A DNA stretch of 64,000 nucleotides from Acetobacteraceae bacterium (GTDB taxonomy: Bacteria; Pseudomonadota; Alphaproteobacteria; Acetobacterales; Acetobacteraceae), in the NCBI GenBank assembly GCA_021732665.1, contig JAKFUL010000005.1, forward strand, positions 19,544 through 83,543. The letters are read 5' to 3'. A program made the translations under genes and the position numbers. Under the pieces are notes generated by a model. The model made no database searches, was not told where the DNA came from, and saw only the letters and a program-made list of their open reading frames with translations. Each line of letters begins with the position of its first letter. Positions within the stretch are counted from its first letter, which is position 1. This document shows positions 17,157-24,955 of the stretch, one piece after another.

Positions 17157-17713
17157 CCGCCACACCCGACCTCACGCGCAGCGTTGCCATCGGATTGCAG
17201 GGCGCGCTGCTGCTGGCGCGCGGGCGCCCGCAGGGGATGTATTTCTTCGACGGCTCGCCCACCGAGACCACCCGCAGCTTCTGGGCGGCGGCGGTGTGCT
17301 GGCCGATGTTCTTCATCCTCGGCCTCATCACCGGCAACGCGGAAGGCCCGGGTGTGTGGCTGGTGGAGGGGGTGGGCTTCATCATCGGCTGGTGCGGTTT
17401 CGCACTGGCCTCGCGATACATGGTGAAGCTGGCGGGGCGGGAGGCGAAGTGGCCGGCCTTCATCGCCGCCTGGAACTGGTCCAACATCCCGCAATACGCC
17501 GCATTGGTGCTGCTTTCCGCCCCCGGCGTGCTGCTTCCAAGCGGGGTGATGCAGGGCCTGGCGTTGATCGCGGTGGGCTATGCGCTGTGGCTGGAATGGT
17601 TCGTGACGCGTGAGGCGCTGGGGATTCCCGGCGCCAGCGCGGTGATGTTCGTGCTGCTCGATGTCGCGATCGGGCTTTTCGTGCAGGGGATGGTCGGCCG
17701 GCTGACGATGTAG
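17153..17713 (+). CDS. Conserved multi-pass inner membrane protein of unknown function
   Basis: About 186 residues with four or five hydrophobic segments (around FWAAAVCWPMFFILGLITG, VEGVGFIIGWCGFALA, YAALVLLSAPGVLL and SAVMFVLLDVAIGLFVQG). There is no in-frame ATG in the right place. A CTG at 17153 overlaps the dapE stop and puts LTRSVAIGLQGALLLARGR at the N-terminus, which fits the small membrane protein family I recall from other Rhodospirillales. The ATG at 17084 would add residues that are only a frame-shadow of DapE. It is probably translationally coupled to dapE and convergent with truA. The role is unknown. Confidence 0.7.
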   Translation: MTATPDLTRSVAIGLQGALLLARGRPQGMYFFDGSPTETTRSFWAAAVCWPMFFILGLITGNAEGPGVWLVEGVGFIIGWCGFALASRYMVKLAGREAKWPAFIAAWNWSNIPQYAALVLLSAPGVLLPSGVMQGLALIAVGYALWLEWFVTREALGIPGASAVMFVLLDVAIGLFVQGMVGRLTM

Positions 17714-18475
17714 TCAGCGCCAGTCCAGCGCCTGCGGGTATCGCACCCAAAGAAAGCACAGCCCCTCGGGCGGCGCGGTCATGCCGGCCTGGGCGCGGTC
17801 GCGGCTTTCCAGCACCTCGCGCGGCCAGGCGATGGGGCGCCTGCCCTTGCCCACCTCGGCCAGGGTGCCGGCCAGGTTGCGGATCTGGTGGTGCAGGAAG
17901 CTGCGCGCCTCGGCCTCGATGATGATCTCCTCGCCCTCGCGGCGGACCTCCAGCCGTTCCATGGTGCGGATGGGCGATGTCGCCTGGCAGCTCGCGGCGC
18001 GAAAGGCCGAGAAATCATGCCGGCCCAGCAGCCCCGCCGCGGCCTGGTGCATCGCCTCCGCGTCCAAGGCGTGGGGGATATGCCAGACGCGGCCGGCATC
18101 CAGCGCCGCGCGCGTCGGCCGGTTGAGGATGCGGTAGCGATAGGCGCGCTGGGTCGCGGAAAAGCGCGGCGACCAGCCCTTGGGGGCATGTGCGGCGGCG
18201 CGCACCACCACGGGCCAGGGACGCAGGTGGAAATTCAGCGCCATCCGCAGTTTTTCAGGTGCCAGGTCTGCGCTGAGCGTGATCTCCACCACCTGGCCCA
18301 GCGCATGCACGCCGGAATCGGTGCGTCCCGCGGCCACCGCCACCGCCTTCTCGCCGCCATTGAGCGGGGTCGCGCCCTCCTCCAGCGCCTGCTGCACCGA
18401 GGGGCCGTTGGATTGGCGCTGCCAGCCCTGGAAGGCGCCGCCATCATATTCCAGCAGCAGGGCGTAGCGCGGCAT
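17714..18475 (-). CDS. truA: tRNA pseudouridine(38-40) synthase
   Basis: Isomerises uridines 38-40 in the anticodon arm of many tRNAs. It has 253 residues. The start is MPRYALLLEYDGGAFQGWQ, and the catalytic Asp is in AGRTDSGVHALGQ near residue 55. The later RAASCQATSPIRTM and FLHHQIRNLAG segments are family landmarks. The start overlaps the fmt stop by one base, the usual fmt-truA coupling. It ends directly against the 3' end of the convergent membrane protein gene. Confidence 0.95.
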   Translation of the reverse strand: MPRYALLLEYDGGAFQGWQRQSNGPSVQQALEEGATPLNGGEKAVAVAAGRTDSGVHALGQVVEITLSADLAPEKLRMALNFHLRPWPVVVRAAAHAPKGWSPRFSATQRAYRYRILNRPTRAALDAGRVWHIPHALDAEAMHQAAAGLLGRHDFSAFRAASCQATSPIRTMERLEVRREGEEIIIEAEARSFLHHQIRNLAGTLAEVGKGRRPIAWPREVLESRDRAQAGMTAPPEGLCFLWVRYPQALDWR

Positions 18476-19368
18476 CAGCCGAGCATGACCGGCAGGCTGT
18501 TGCCGCGCAGGTAGCTTTCGATGTCCATGCCCGCGCGGCCAGGGCGTTGCAGCCGCAGCAGCCGCAGCGCACCTTGCGAGGTCGCGATCACGCCCGGGGC
18601 GACCTGTGCGCCCGGCATCCCCTCTCCAGGCGCGGCCAGGGCATCGAGCACGCGAATGTTTTCGCCCGCGAGCCTGAAGAAGGCGCCGGGCCAGGGGTTC
18701 ATCGCGCGAACCCGGCGTTCCAGCGCCGCGGCCGGCTCGCGCCAGTCCAGCAGGCCGTCGGCCTTGCTCAGCTTGGCGGCGTAGGTGGCGCCTTCCGCCG
18801 GCTGGGGGATGGCCGGCGGCATCTCCGCCAGCGCGGCCAGGATCATCCGCGCGCCCATCCCGCTCAGCGCGTCATGCAGTTCGGGCGTGGTGATGCGCTG
18901 GGGCAGCGATATGGCTTCCCGCAGCAGCATGGGGCCGGTGTCCAGCCCCTCCTCCATGCGCATGATGGTGATGCCGCTTTCGGCATCGCCCGCCAATACG
19001 GCGGCATGGATCGGCGCGGCGCCCCGCCAACGCGGCAGCAGCGAGGCATGAATGTTCAGGCAGCCCAGGCGGGGCGCCTCCAGCATCGGCAGGGGCAGGA
19101 TCAGGCCATAGGCGGCCACCACCGCGACATCGGCACGCAATGCGGCGAAGGCGGCATGCTCGGCCGTATCGCGCCGCACCCCGGCGGGTGTGCGGACGGG
19201 CAGGCCCAGGCCCAGCGCGGCCTCATGCACCGCGCATTGCGTCTCCTTCTGGCCCCGGTTGGCCGGCTTGGGCGGCTGGGCATAGACACAAACCACCTCA
19301 TGCGCCGCATGCAGCGCGCGCAGCGCGGGGACGGAGAATTCGGGGCTGCCCATGAAGATGACGCGCAT
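18475..19368 (-). CDS. fmt: Methionyl-tRNA formyltransferase
   Basis: Formylates initiator Met-tRNA using 10-formyl-tetrahydrofolate. It has 297 residues from the ATG at 19368 (MRVIFMGSPEFSVPAL), though the frame is open to 19434. Family landmarks are VVAAYGLILP, the substrate-binding SLLPRWRGAAPIHAAVLAGD (Asn-His region in CLNIHAS just before) and a C-terminal OB-like domain beginning near AKLSKADGLLDW. The peptide deformylase gene def, which often precedes fmt, is not adjacent. The preceding gene is an ABC exporter permease. Confidence 0.95.
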   Translation of the reverse strand: MRVIFMGSPEFSVPALRALHAAHEVVCVYAQPPKPANRGQKETQCAVHEAALGLGLPVRTPAGVRRDTAEHAAFAALRADVAVVAAYGLILPLPMLEAPRLGCLNIHASLLPRWRGAAPIHAAVLAGDAESGITIMRMEEGLDTGPMLLREAISLPQRITTPELHDALSGMGARMILAALAEMPPAIPQPAEGATYAAKLSKADGLLDWREPAAALERRVRAMNPWPGAFFRLAGENIRVLDALAAPGEGMPGAQVAPGVIATSQGALRLLRLQRPGRAGMDIESYLRGNSLPVMLG

Positions 19369-19393
19369 GGCGGCGGTAAAGCGCCGTTTCGGG

Positions 19394-19420
19394 GCGCGGG
19401 GCAAGGCCCCTGCCCCTCGC
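19394..19420 (-). terminator. GC hairpin between ABC permease and fmt
   Basis: Arms GCGCGGGGCA and TGCCCCTCGC pair at 9 of 10 positions around a 7-base loop. Arm sequence is related to the GC palindromes at 5461-5481 and 5851-5871. It could end the exporter transcript or be a solitary member of the same dispersed palindrome family. No T-run follows. Confidence 0.4.
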
Positions 19421-19438
19421 GCGGCGGCGGGCAAAAAC

Positions 19439-20239
19439 CTACTCGCCGATGTTCAGCAAGGCCCCGCGTACCCTGGCACCCTGGAATTGCCGCATGAAGA
19501 CCCAGGACATGCCCGCCAGCCACACCGCATCCAGCGCGAAGGCGGCCGCCATATGCCCGGCGGCGAACCGGCCTTCCAGCAGTGCCGCGCGCATGCCCTC
19601 GAAGACATGCGCCGCCGGCAGCGCCAGGGCGAAGGGTTGCAACCAGCCCGGCAGCACGTTGACGGGGTAGAACACCGCCGCGAAGGGGGTGATGCCGAAC
19701 AGCACCGACCAGGCCAGCGCTTCCGCCCCCGCGCCATAGCGCAGGATCAGCGAGGTGACGCCCAGCGCCACCGCCCAGCCCATGATGATGAGTGCGGCGA
19801 AGAACCCCACCAGCGCCGGTCCGACAGACAATATATTGAATGAATACAGCACCCAGGCCAGGATCATCGCCGGCACGACGCCGATCGCGGCGCGCAGGAC
19901 GCTCATCACCATCAGCCCCGCCACCAATTCGCGCGGGCGCAGCGGCGAGACGAAGATATGGCCCAGGTTGCGAGACCAGATTTCCTCCAGGAAGGAGATG
20001 GAGAAGCCCATCTGACTGCGCAAAGCCGCCTCCCACAGCAGCACCCCGCCCAGCAGGATGCCGGCACCCACACTGGCCACATTGTTCTGCGCCCCGGCGA
20101 GATAGGCGGTGATGAAGCCCCAGACGACCATTTGCAGGATGGGCCAGTACATCAGCTCGATCACCCGAGGTGGGGAGCGGCGATAGAGCGCCAAATGCCG
20201 ATACACCAGGCCCCAGATCCGGCGCAGCGAGGGGTTCAT
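19439..20239 (-). CDS. ABC-2 type transporter permease
   Basis: 266 residues with about six membrane segments: YWPILQMVVWGFITAYL, ASVGAGILLGGVLLW, AAIGVVPAMILAWVLY, ALVGFFAALIIMGWAV and others. The cytoplasmic EEIWSRNLGHIFVSPL element is typical of NodJ/DrrB-like ABC-2 permeases. It overlaps by 4 bases with the ATPase gene upstream, so the pair forms one exporter. Such exporters move lipids, polysaccharides or drugs outward. The cargo cannot be predicted here. Confidence 0.9.
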   Translation of the reverse strand: MNPSLRRIWGLVYRHLALYRRSPPRVIELMYWPILQMVVWGFITAYLAGAQNNVASVGAGILLGGVLLWEAALRSQMGFSISFLEEIWSRNLGHIFVSPLRPRELVAGLMVMSVLRAAIGVVPAMILAWVLYSFNILSVGPALVGFFAALIIMGWAVALGVTSLILRYGAGAEALAWSVLFGITPFAAVFYPVNVLPGWLQPFALALPAAHVFEGMRAALLEGRFAAGHMAAAFALDAVWLAGMSWVFMRQFQGARVRGALLNIGE

Positions 20240-20970
20240 GCGTCCGCCCTCGCGATATCCAGGAAGACCTGCTCCAAATCATCGCGGCCGAAGCGCGCCA
20301 CCAACTCCGCCGGCGCGCCCTGGTCCACCACCCGGCCCTTCTTCAGCATCAGGACATGGCCGCAGAGGCGCTCCACCTCCGCCATGTTGTGGCTGGCGAG
20401 AAGGATGGCGCAACCGGAATCCGCCCGGTAGCGCTCGAGCCATGTCCGCACCCAGTCACCCGTGTCCGGGTCCAGGCTGGCGGTGGGTTCGTCCAGCAGC
20501 AGCAGTTGCGGGCGGTTGATCAGGGCCTTGGCCAGCGCCACGCGGGTCTTCTGGCCGGCCGAGAGTTCTCCGGCCGGGCGGTTGAGGAAATCGCCCATCT
20601 GCAAGGTCTCGGCCAGCTCGGCGATCCGCGCCCCGGTGCCCGCCACATTGTAGAGATGGCCGTAGATGCGCAGGTTCTCGGCCACGCTGAGGCGGTGCGG
20701 CAGGGCGATATAGGGGGAGGAAAAGTTCATCATCGCCAGCGCGGCGAAGCGGTCCGTCGCCATGTCATGGCCCAGCGCGGTGATCCGCCCTTCGCTCGGC
20801 ACCAGCAGGCCGAGCAGCATGGCGATGGTGGTGGTCTTGCCGGCGCCATTGCCGCCCAGCAGCCCCCAGGTCGCACCCGCGGGCAGGGAAAAATCCAGCC
20901 CATCCACCGCAAAGGGGGCGTCGGCGCGATAGCGCTTGCGCAGGCCCTCGACGATCAGGGCCGGCGGCAT
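20236..20970 (-). CDS. ABC transporter ATP-binding protein (ABC-2 exporter partner)
   Basis: A 244-residue ATPase. Walker A is GGNGAGKTTT near residue 40, the Q-loop region is in MMNFSSPYIALP, the signature is LSAGQKTRVALAKAL, Walker B is LLLLDEPTASLDP and the switch His is in ASHNMAEV. The signature reads LSAGQ where LSGGQ is usual, a common variant in this family. It pairs with the permease at 19439-20239. ribA lies just 4 bases upstream, so all three may share a transcript. Confidence 0.93.
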   Translation of the reverse strand: MPPALIVEGLRKRYRADAPFAVDGLDFSLPAGATWGLLGGNGAGKTTTIAMLLGLLVPSEGRITALGHDMATDRFAALAMMNFSSPYIALPHRLSVAENLRIYGHLYNVAGTGARIAELAETLQMGDFLNRPAGELSAGQKTRVALAKALINRPQLLLLDEPTASLDPDTGDWVRTWLERYRADSGCAILLASHNMAEVERLCGHVLMLKKGRVVDQGAPAELVARFGRDDLEQVFLDIARADA

Positions 20971-20974
20971 GGTC

Positions 20975-22150
20975 TCAGCCCTTCACCCCGATGAGGTGGC
21001 CGAAGCGTTCCGCCTTGGTGGCGAGATAAGCGTCGTTCACGCCATTGCCGTCGAATTCATGGGATTCGCGGCCCTCCACCTCGATACCGCAGGCGGCAAG
21101 CGATTCCAGCTTGTGCGGGTTGTTGGTCAGCAGACGCACCCGGTTGATGCCGAGCTGGCGCAACATTTCGGCGGCGACGAGGAAGTTGCGCTCATCCGCG
21201 CCATAGCCCAGCGCGCGGTTGGCATCGAGCGTGTCCAGCCCCTGGTCCTGCAGGGTATAGGCGCGCAGCTTGTTCACCAGGCCGATGCCACGGCCTTCCT
21301 GCGCCAGATAGAGCAGCACGCCATGGCCATGCTCGGCCATCTTCTTCAGGGCGCCGCGCAGCTGCGGGCCGCAATCGCAGCGCAGCGAGCCCAGCAGGTC
21401 GCCGGTGAAGCATTCGCTATGCGCGCGGGCGAGCGGCGTGCCGCCTTCGGCCACGAAAGCCAACGGGTCACCAACCAGGATGGCCAGGTGCTCGATGCCG
21501 CCATCGGCGGCGCGGAAGGCGATGATCCGGGCCTCCGGCACGTCCTCCAGCGGCACCCGGGCCTCGGCCACCGGGTGCAGGCTGGTGGCGGCCGACGGCG
21601 GGTAGGCGGCGATGTCGGCGGCCTCGACGGCGGCGATGTCCTGCCAGGCGGCGGCCAGGCCATCGCGCACCGGGGCGGCGACCAGCGCGGGCAGCAGCCG
21701 GCCCAGCTTGGCCAGGGCCAGGGCCTGGGAGGCGAGCACCGGCACATGGGCACGCTCGGGCTGCTCGGGCAGCAGCATTTCCGCGGTGGGATCGGCCAGG
21801 GCCCGCAGGCGTTCGGGCTGTAACAGCGCCGCGGGCAGGCGCAGCGCCACCGCGCCCTCCTCCGGCGCGGTCAGCGGCACGGGGCGGGCCAACACGGTGG
21901 CGGCGCGGACTGGCGCGAGCAGCAGCACCGGCATGCTGAGCGCCACGGCGCGCAATTCCCGCAGCCCCTCGGCGCCCACCGTCTCGGCGGCGGCAACCAC
22001 CAACGCGCCCTCAGGCCCGCGGATCAGCACCGGCGTACCACGGCGAAGCTCGGCCATGGCGCGGTGGACGGCACGCATGCCCAGCACTTCGGCCGCAGGG
22101 GGGGCTGCGAGGTCGTGGTCTTGGGTCGAGGTCAGATAGGGGAGTGACAT
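20975..22150 (-). CDS. ribA: GTP cyclohydrolase II with a long, non-catalytic-looking N-terminal domain
   Basis: The C-terminal half (from about residue 200) is a full GTP cyclohydrolase II, the first step of riboflavin synthesis. Zinc ligands are C247, C258 and C260 in the C-x10-C-x-C pattern, followed by QEGRGIGLVNKL and a TNNPHKLESL segment. The N-terminal about 195 residues sit where 3,4-dihydroxy-2-butanone-4-phosphate synthase (RibB) lies in fused RibBA proteins, but I cannot find the acidic and His metal motifs of RibB. It therefore looks like a decayed or repurposed domain. The start is uncertain: ATGs at 22168 and 22150 are both possible. Confidence 0.88.
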   Translation of the reverse strand: MSLPYLTSTQDHDLAAPPAAEVLGMRAVHRAMAELRRGTPVLIRGPEGALVVAAAETVGAEGLRELRAVALSMPVLLLAPVRAATVLARPVPLTAPEEGAVALRLPAALLQPERLRALADPTAEMLLPEQPERAHVPVLASQALALAKLGRLLPALVAAPVRDGLAAAWQDIAAVEAADIAAYPPSAATSLHPVAEARVPLEDVPEARIIAFRAADGGIEHLAILVGDPLAFVAEGGTPLARAHSECFTGDLLGSLRCDCGPQLRGALKKMAEHGHGVLLYLAQEGRGIGLVNKLRAYTLQDQGLDTLDANRALGYGADERNFLVAAEMLRQLGINRVRLLTNNPHKLESLAACGIEVEGRESHEFDGNGVNDAYLATKAERFGHLIGVKG

Positions 22151-22395
22151 TCTGGAGCTTTCCATCATGGCTAGGACTCAACGCCTGAAATGTGGCGCCA
22201 GCGGGGCTACAACTCATGTAGGTGCTCCGGCGTTTCCGTCCATGGCACCGAAAGGTTACGGCAAGTGAGACGCCGCGGATGCACGAATCGATTAACGGCA
22301 CCCGGCAATTAGGTGCTAAGTCCGTGAGCGAGGGTTCGCGTCCGTGAGCAGGGATGACGCGTCCCGCGCTTTGCCACCTGCAGACAGGAGTTCGC

Positions 22396-23109
22396 ATGCC
22401 TTCTCCCCGGCCCATTCTGATCATCGATGACGATGCCGCGGTGCGCGACACCTTGCTGGACCAGCTCGCGATCGACGGCGAGTTTCTCCCGTTTGCGGCG
22501 GAGAGCGCCGCGGAGGCGGATCTTCTCCTCGCCAGGGAGGATTCGCGGTTCGACGCCATCCTTCTCGACATCGGCCTGCCGGACTGCGATGGGCGTGAAT
22601 ATTGCGCTAAACTGCGCAAAACCGGCGTCTCCGTGCCCATCATCATGCTCACCGGCGCCGATGCCGAGCAGGATGTGGTGCGCGGGCTGGACAGCGGCGC
22701 GAATGACTACATCGCCAAGCCTTTTCGGTTGAACGAGCTGCTGGCCCGGGTCCGGGCGCAACTGCGCGTGTTCGACAGCTCCGAACACGCAGTGTTTACC
22801 GTGGGTCCATACCTGTTCCGTCCGGCTTCGAAGCAGCTGGTGGAGCATGCCCGCAACAGGAAAATACGCCTAACAGAAAAAGAGTCGGCCATTCTGAAAT
22901 ATCTCTATCGCGCCGGCGGCAAGCCGGTTCCGCGGCAGACACTGCTGAATGAGGTCTGGGGGTACAACAGCGCCGTCACCACGCATACGCTGGAAACCCA
23001 TATCTACCGTCTGCGGCAGAAGATCGAGCCCGACCCCAATGACACCCGCCTGCTGCTGACCGAGGGCGGCGGGTATCGCCTCGACGCGCGGGTGTCCGAG
23101 CCCGCCTGA
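22396..23109 (+). CDS. cenR: OmpR-family response regulator, CenR-like
   Basis: 237 residues from the ATG at 22396, with CAGGAG 5 bases upstream. The receiver domain starts ILIIDDDAAVRD. The phospho-acceptor Asp is in LLDIGLPD, the conserved Thr in MLTGAD and Lys in IAKPF. The winged-helix domain contains RLTEKESAILKYLYRAGGK and VTTHTLETHIYRLRQKIEPDP. Both halves resemble, from memory, CenR of Caulobacter, which controls envelope genes with the kinase CenK. No kinase gene is adjacent. It is divergent from ribA across 245 bases. Confidence 0.85.
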   Translation: MPSPRPILIIDDDAAVRDTLLDQLAIDGEFLPFAAESAAEADLLLAREDSRFDAILLDIGLPDCDGREYCAKLRKTGVSVPIIMLTGADAEQDVVRGLDSGANDYIAKPFRLNELLARVRAQLRVFDSSEHAVFTVGPYLFRPASKQLVEHARNRKIRLTEKESAILKYLYRAGGKPVPRQTLLNEVWGYNSAVTTHTLETHIYRLRQKIEPDPNDTRLLLTEGGGYRLDARVSEPA

Positions 23110-23115
23110 GCCGGG

Positions 23116-24279
23116 TCAGCGCAGCAGCAGGGGCAGCATGGCATCCAGCCGTAGCAGCCCCTCGGCGGTCGCGCGCAGCCTGGGGCCGCGCCATTCCAGA
23201 TAGGCCTCGTCCAGGCACGCGGTCAGCATGGCTGGGTCGATCATGGTCAGGAAATCTAGGCCGGCGCGTGTCTCTATGCGCGCCGGGTCTATCCCCTCCT
23301 CCAGCCGCAGGCCCATCAGCAGGGCTTCGCGGCCGCGATCCCGCGGGGTTAGGACGGTCTCTTCGCTGGTCCCATGGCCGTCGCGTTCGACGCGCATGGC
23401 CCATTCCTCCGGCCCGCGATGGCGTCGTGCCGCGAACATCTCGTCGCCCAGCAGAAGGCGCTGATGCGCGCCGGGGCCGATGCCGAGATAGTCGCCATAG
23501 CGCCAATAGGCGAGGTTGTGCCGGCTCTCGGCCCCGGGCTGGGCGTAGTTCGAAACTTCGTAGGGGGACAGGCCGAAGCGCGCGGCCTCCTCGGCGGTGG
23601 CGAAGTAGAGGCGCGCGGCCTCGTCGCCTTCCGGCAGCGCGAAGGCGCCGCGGGCGTGTTCGGTGGCGAAGCGCGTGCCGGGCTCGATGGTGAGCTGGTA
23701 GAGCGAGAGGTGATCGGCGGCGAGCGCCAGCGCCTGGCGCAGTTCGCCCCGCCAGGCGGCCTCGCCCTGGCCCGGCCTGGCGTAGATCATGTCGAAGGAG
23801 ACGCGGGGGAAGGTCTTTCGCGCCAGTTCCAGGGCCGCGACGGCCTCGCCCGCATCATGGCGGCGGCCGAGGAAGCGCAACGCGTCCTCGCTGAGCGCCT
23901 GGACGCCGAGGGAGATGCGGTTCACGCCAGCCTCGCGGAAAGCGCGGAGCTTGCCGAGTTCCACACTGGTCGGGTTGGCTTCGAGGGTGATCTCGATATT
24001 GGGCGTGGGGTCGAACAATGCGGAAGCGTCGGCGATCAGCGCCGCCACCGTCTCGGGCAGCATCAGGCTGGGCGTGCCGCCGCCGAAGAAAATCGAGGCC
24101 AGCGGCCGCCGCCCCACACGGGCTGCCTCATGCGCCAGCTCGGCCCGAAGTGCCGCGGCGAAACGGGCATGGTCGATGCCTGCCTCCCGGACATGGCTGT
24201 TGAAGTCGCAATACGGGCATTTGGAGGCGCAGAACGGCCAGTGGATATAAAGGGCGAGGGGTTCGGTCACCCCGCCCAT
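23116..24279 (-). CDS. hemW: HemW-like radical SAM heme chaperone (HemN family)
   Basis: 387 residues. The sequence starts MGGVTEPLALYIHWPF, with the Fe-S motif CASKCPYC (Cys17, 21, 24) in the C-x3-C-x2-C form of the family. SIFFGGGTPSLM and a HemN_C-type C-terminal domain follow. The length and the absence of the extra N-terminal residues of true coproporphyrinogen dehydrogenase favour HemW, a chaperone thought to deliver heme to respiratory enzymes. The start may be 24306, 24279 or a GTG at 24270. It ends 6 bases from the convergent cenR-like gene. Confidence 0.9.
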   Translation of the reverse strand: MGGVTEPLALYIHWPFCASKCPYCDFNSHVREAGIDHARFAAALRAELAHEAARVGRRPLASIFFGGGTPSLMLPETVAALIADASALFDPTPNIEITLEANPTSVELGKLRAFREAGVNRISLGVQALSEDALRFLGRRHDAGEAVAALELARKTFPRVSFDMIYARPGQGEAAWRGELRQALALAADHLSLYQLTIEPGTRFATEHARGAFALPEGDEAARLYFATAEEAARFGLSPYEVSNYAQPGAESRHNLAYWRYGDYLGIGPGAHQRLLLGDEMFAARRHRGPEEWAMRVERDGHGTSEETVLTPRDRGREALLMGLRLEEGIDPARIETRAGLDFLTMIDPAMLTACLDEAYLEWRGPRLRATAEGLLRLDAMLPLLLR

Positions 24280-24316
24280 ATGGACCGTGGCGCTGCCCCG
24301 CGCCACCGGCCCTGGG

Positions 24317-24901
24317 TCAGCCCGCCCGCGCGATCTCCCTGATCTTCAGCGCGATCTCCTCGGGCGACAGGACGAAGTCGATGCAACCGGTGTCGATCGC
24401 GCTCTCCGGCATGTCCGGCTGGGTGGCGGTCTCCGGCTTCTGGGCGATGGTGATGCCGCCGATCTCCTGGATGCCGCACAGCGCCGCGGCGCCGTCGCCA
24501 TCCTAGCCGGAGACGATCACCGCCACGATCCGCCCCTGCCAGTTCTCGGTCAGCGAGCGCAGGAACACGGTGATGACATCCGGCCAGCCCCGCGGCTTGG
24601 AAATCGGCTTCAGGCGGAAATCGCCATCCAGGACATGGAGGTCGCGCTTCTGAGGGATGATGAAGACGTGGTTGGGCAGGATTTCCAGCCGCTCGGTGAT
24701 CAGCGCGACCGGCATGGCGGTGTGCTTTGGCAAAAGCTCGTGCAGCAGCGTGGCCACCACGCGCAGGTGGTTCACGATGATGACGGCGACGCCCAGATCG
24801 GCCGGCAGGCATCGCAGCAGCCGGACATAGGCGTCCAGCCCGCCGGCCGAGCCGCCGACGCAGATGATGGGGAAAGTCTTGTCCAGCGGCCTGGCTGACA
24901 C
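24317..24901 (-). pseudogene. CheB-type methylesterase domain gene interrupted by an amber codon
   Basis: Reading from 24901, 132 codons encode a CheB methylesterase fold: CVGGSAGGLDAY with catalytic Ser18, then VNHLR with catalytic His45. TAG follows at 24503-24505. The same frame continues without shift for 61 more codons to TGA at 24317, starting D-G-D-G-A-A-A-L, where the third catalytic residue Asp belongs. The TAG therefore replaces one codon, most simply TAC or TAT for Tyr, in S-G-Y-D-G-D-G. The truncated product would lack the catalytic Asp. There is no receiver domain and no chemotaxis gene nearby. A real nonsense mutation, amber read-through or a sequencing error would all fit. Confidence 0.85.
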
Positions 24902-24955
24902 GGGTTATCCTTGGCGCTGCAACGCTAACGGCCAGGTGGGCCGGTGGTTGCAGGC

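Noticed and set aside
22169..22395. FMN riboswitch in the ribA upstream region
   Set aside because: I could not find the conserved RFN-element segments on the minus strand. The region holds only the divergent start signals of ribA and the CenR-like gene.
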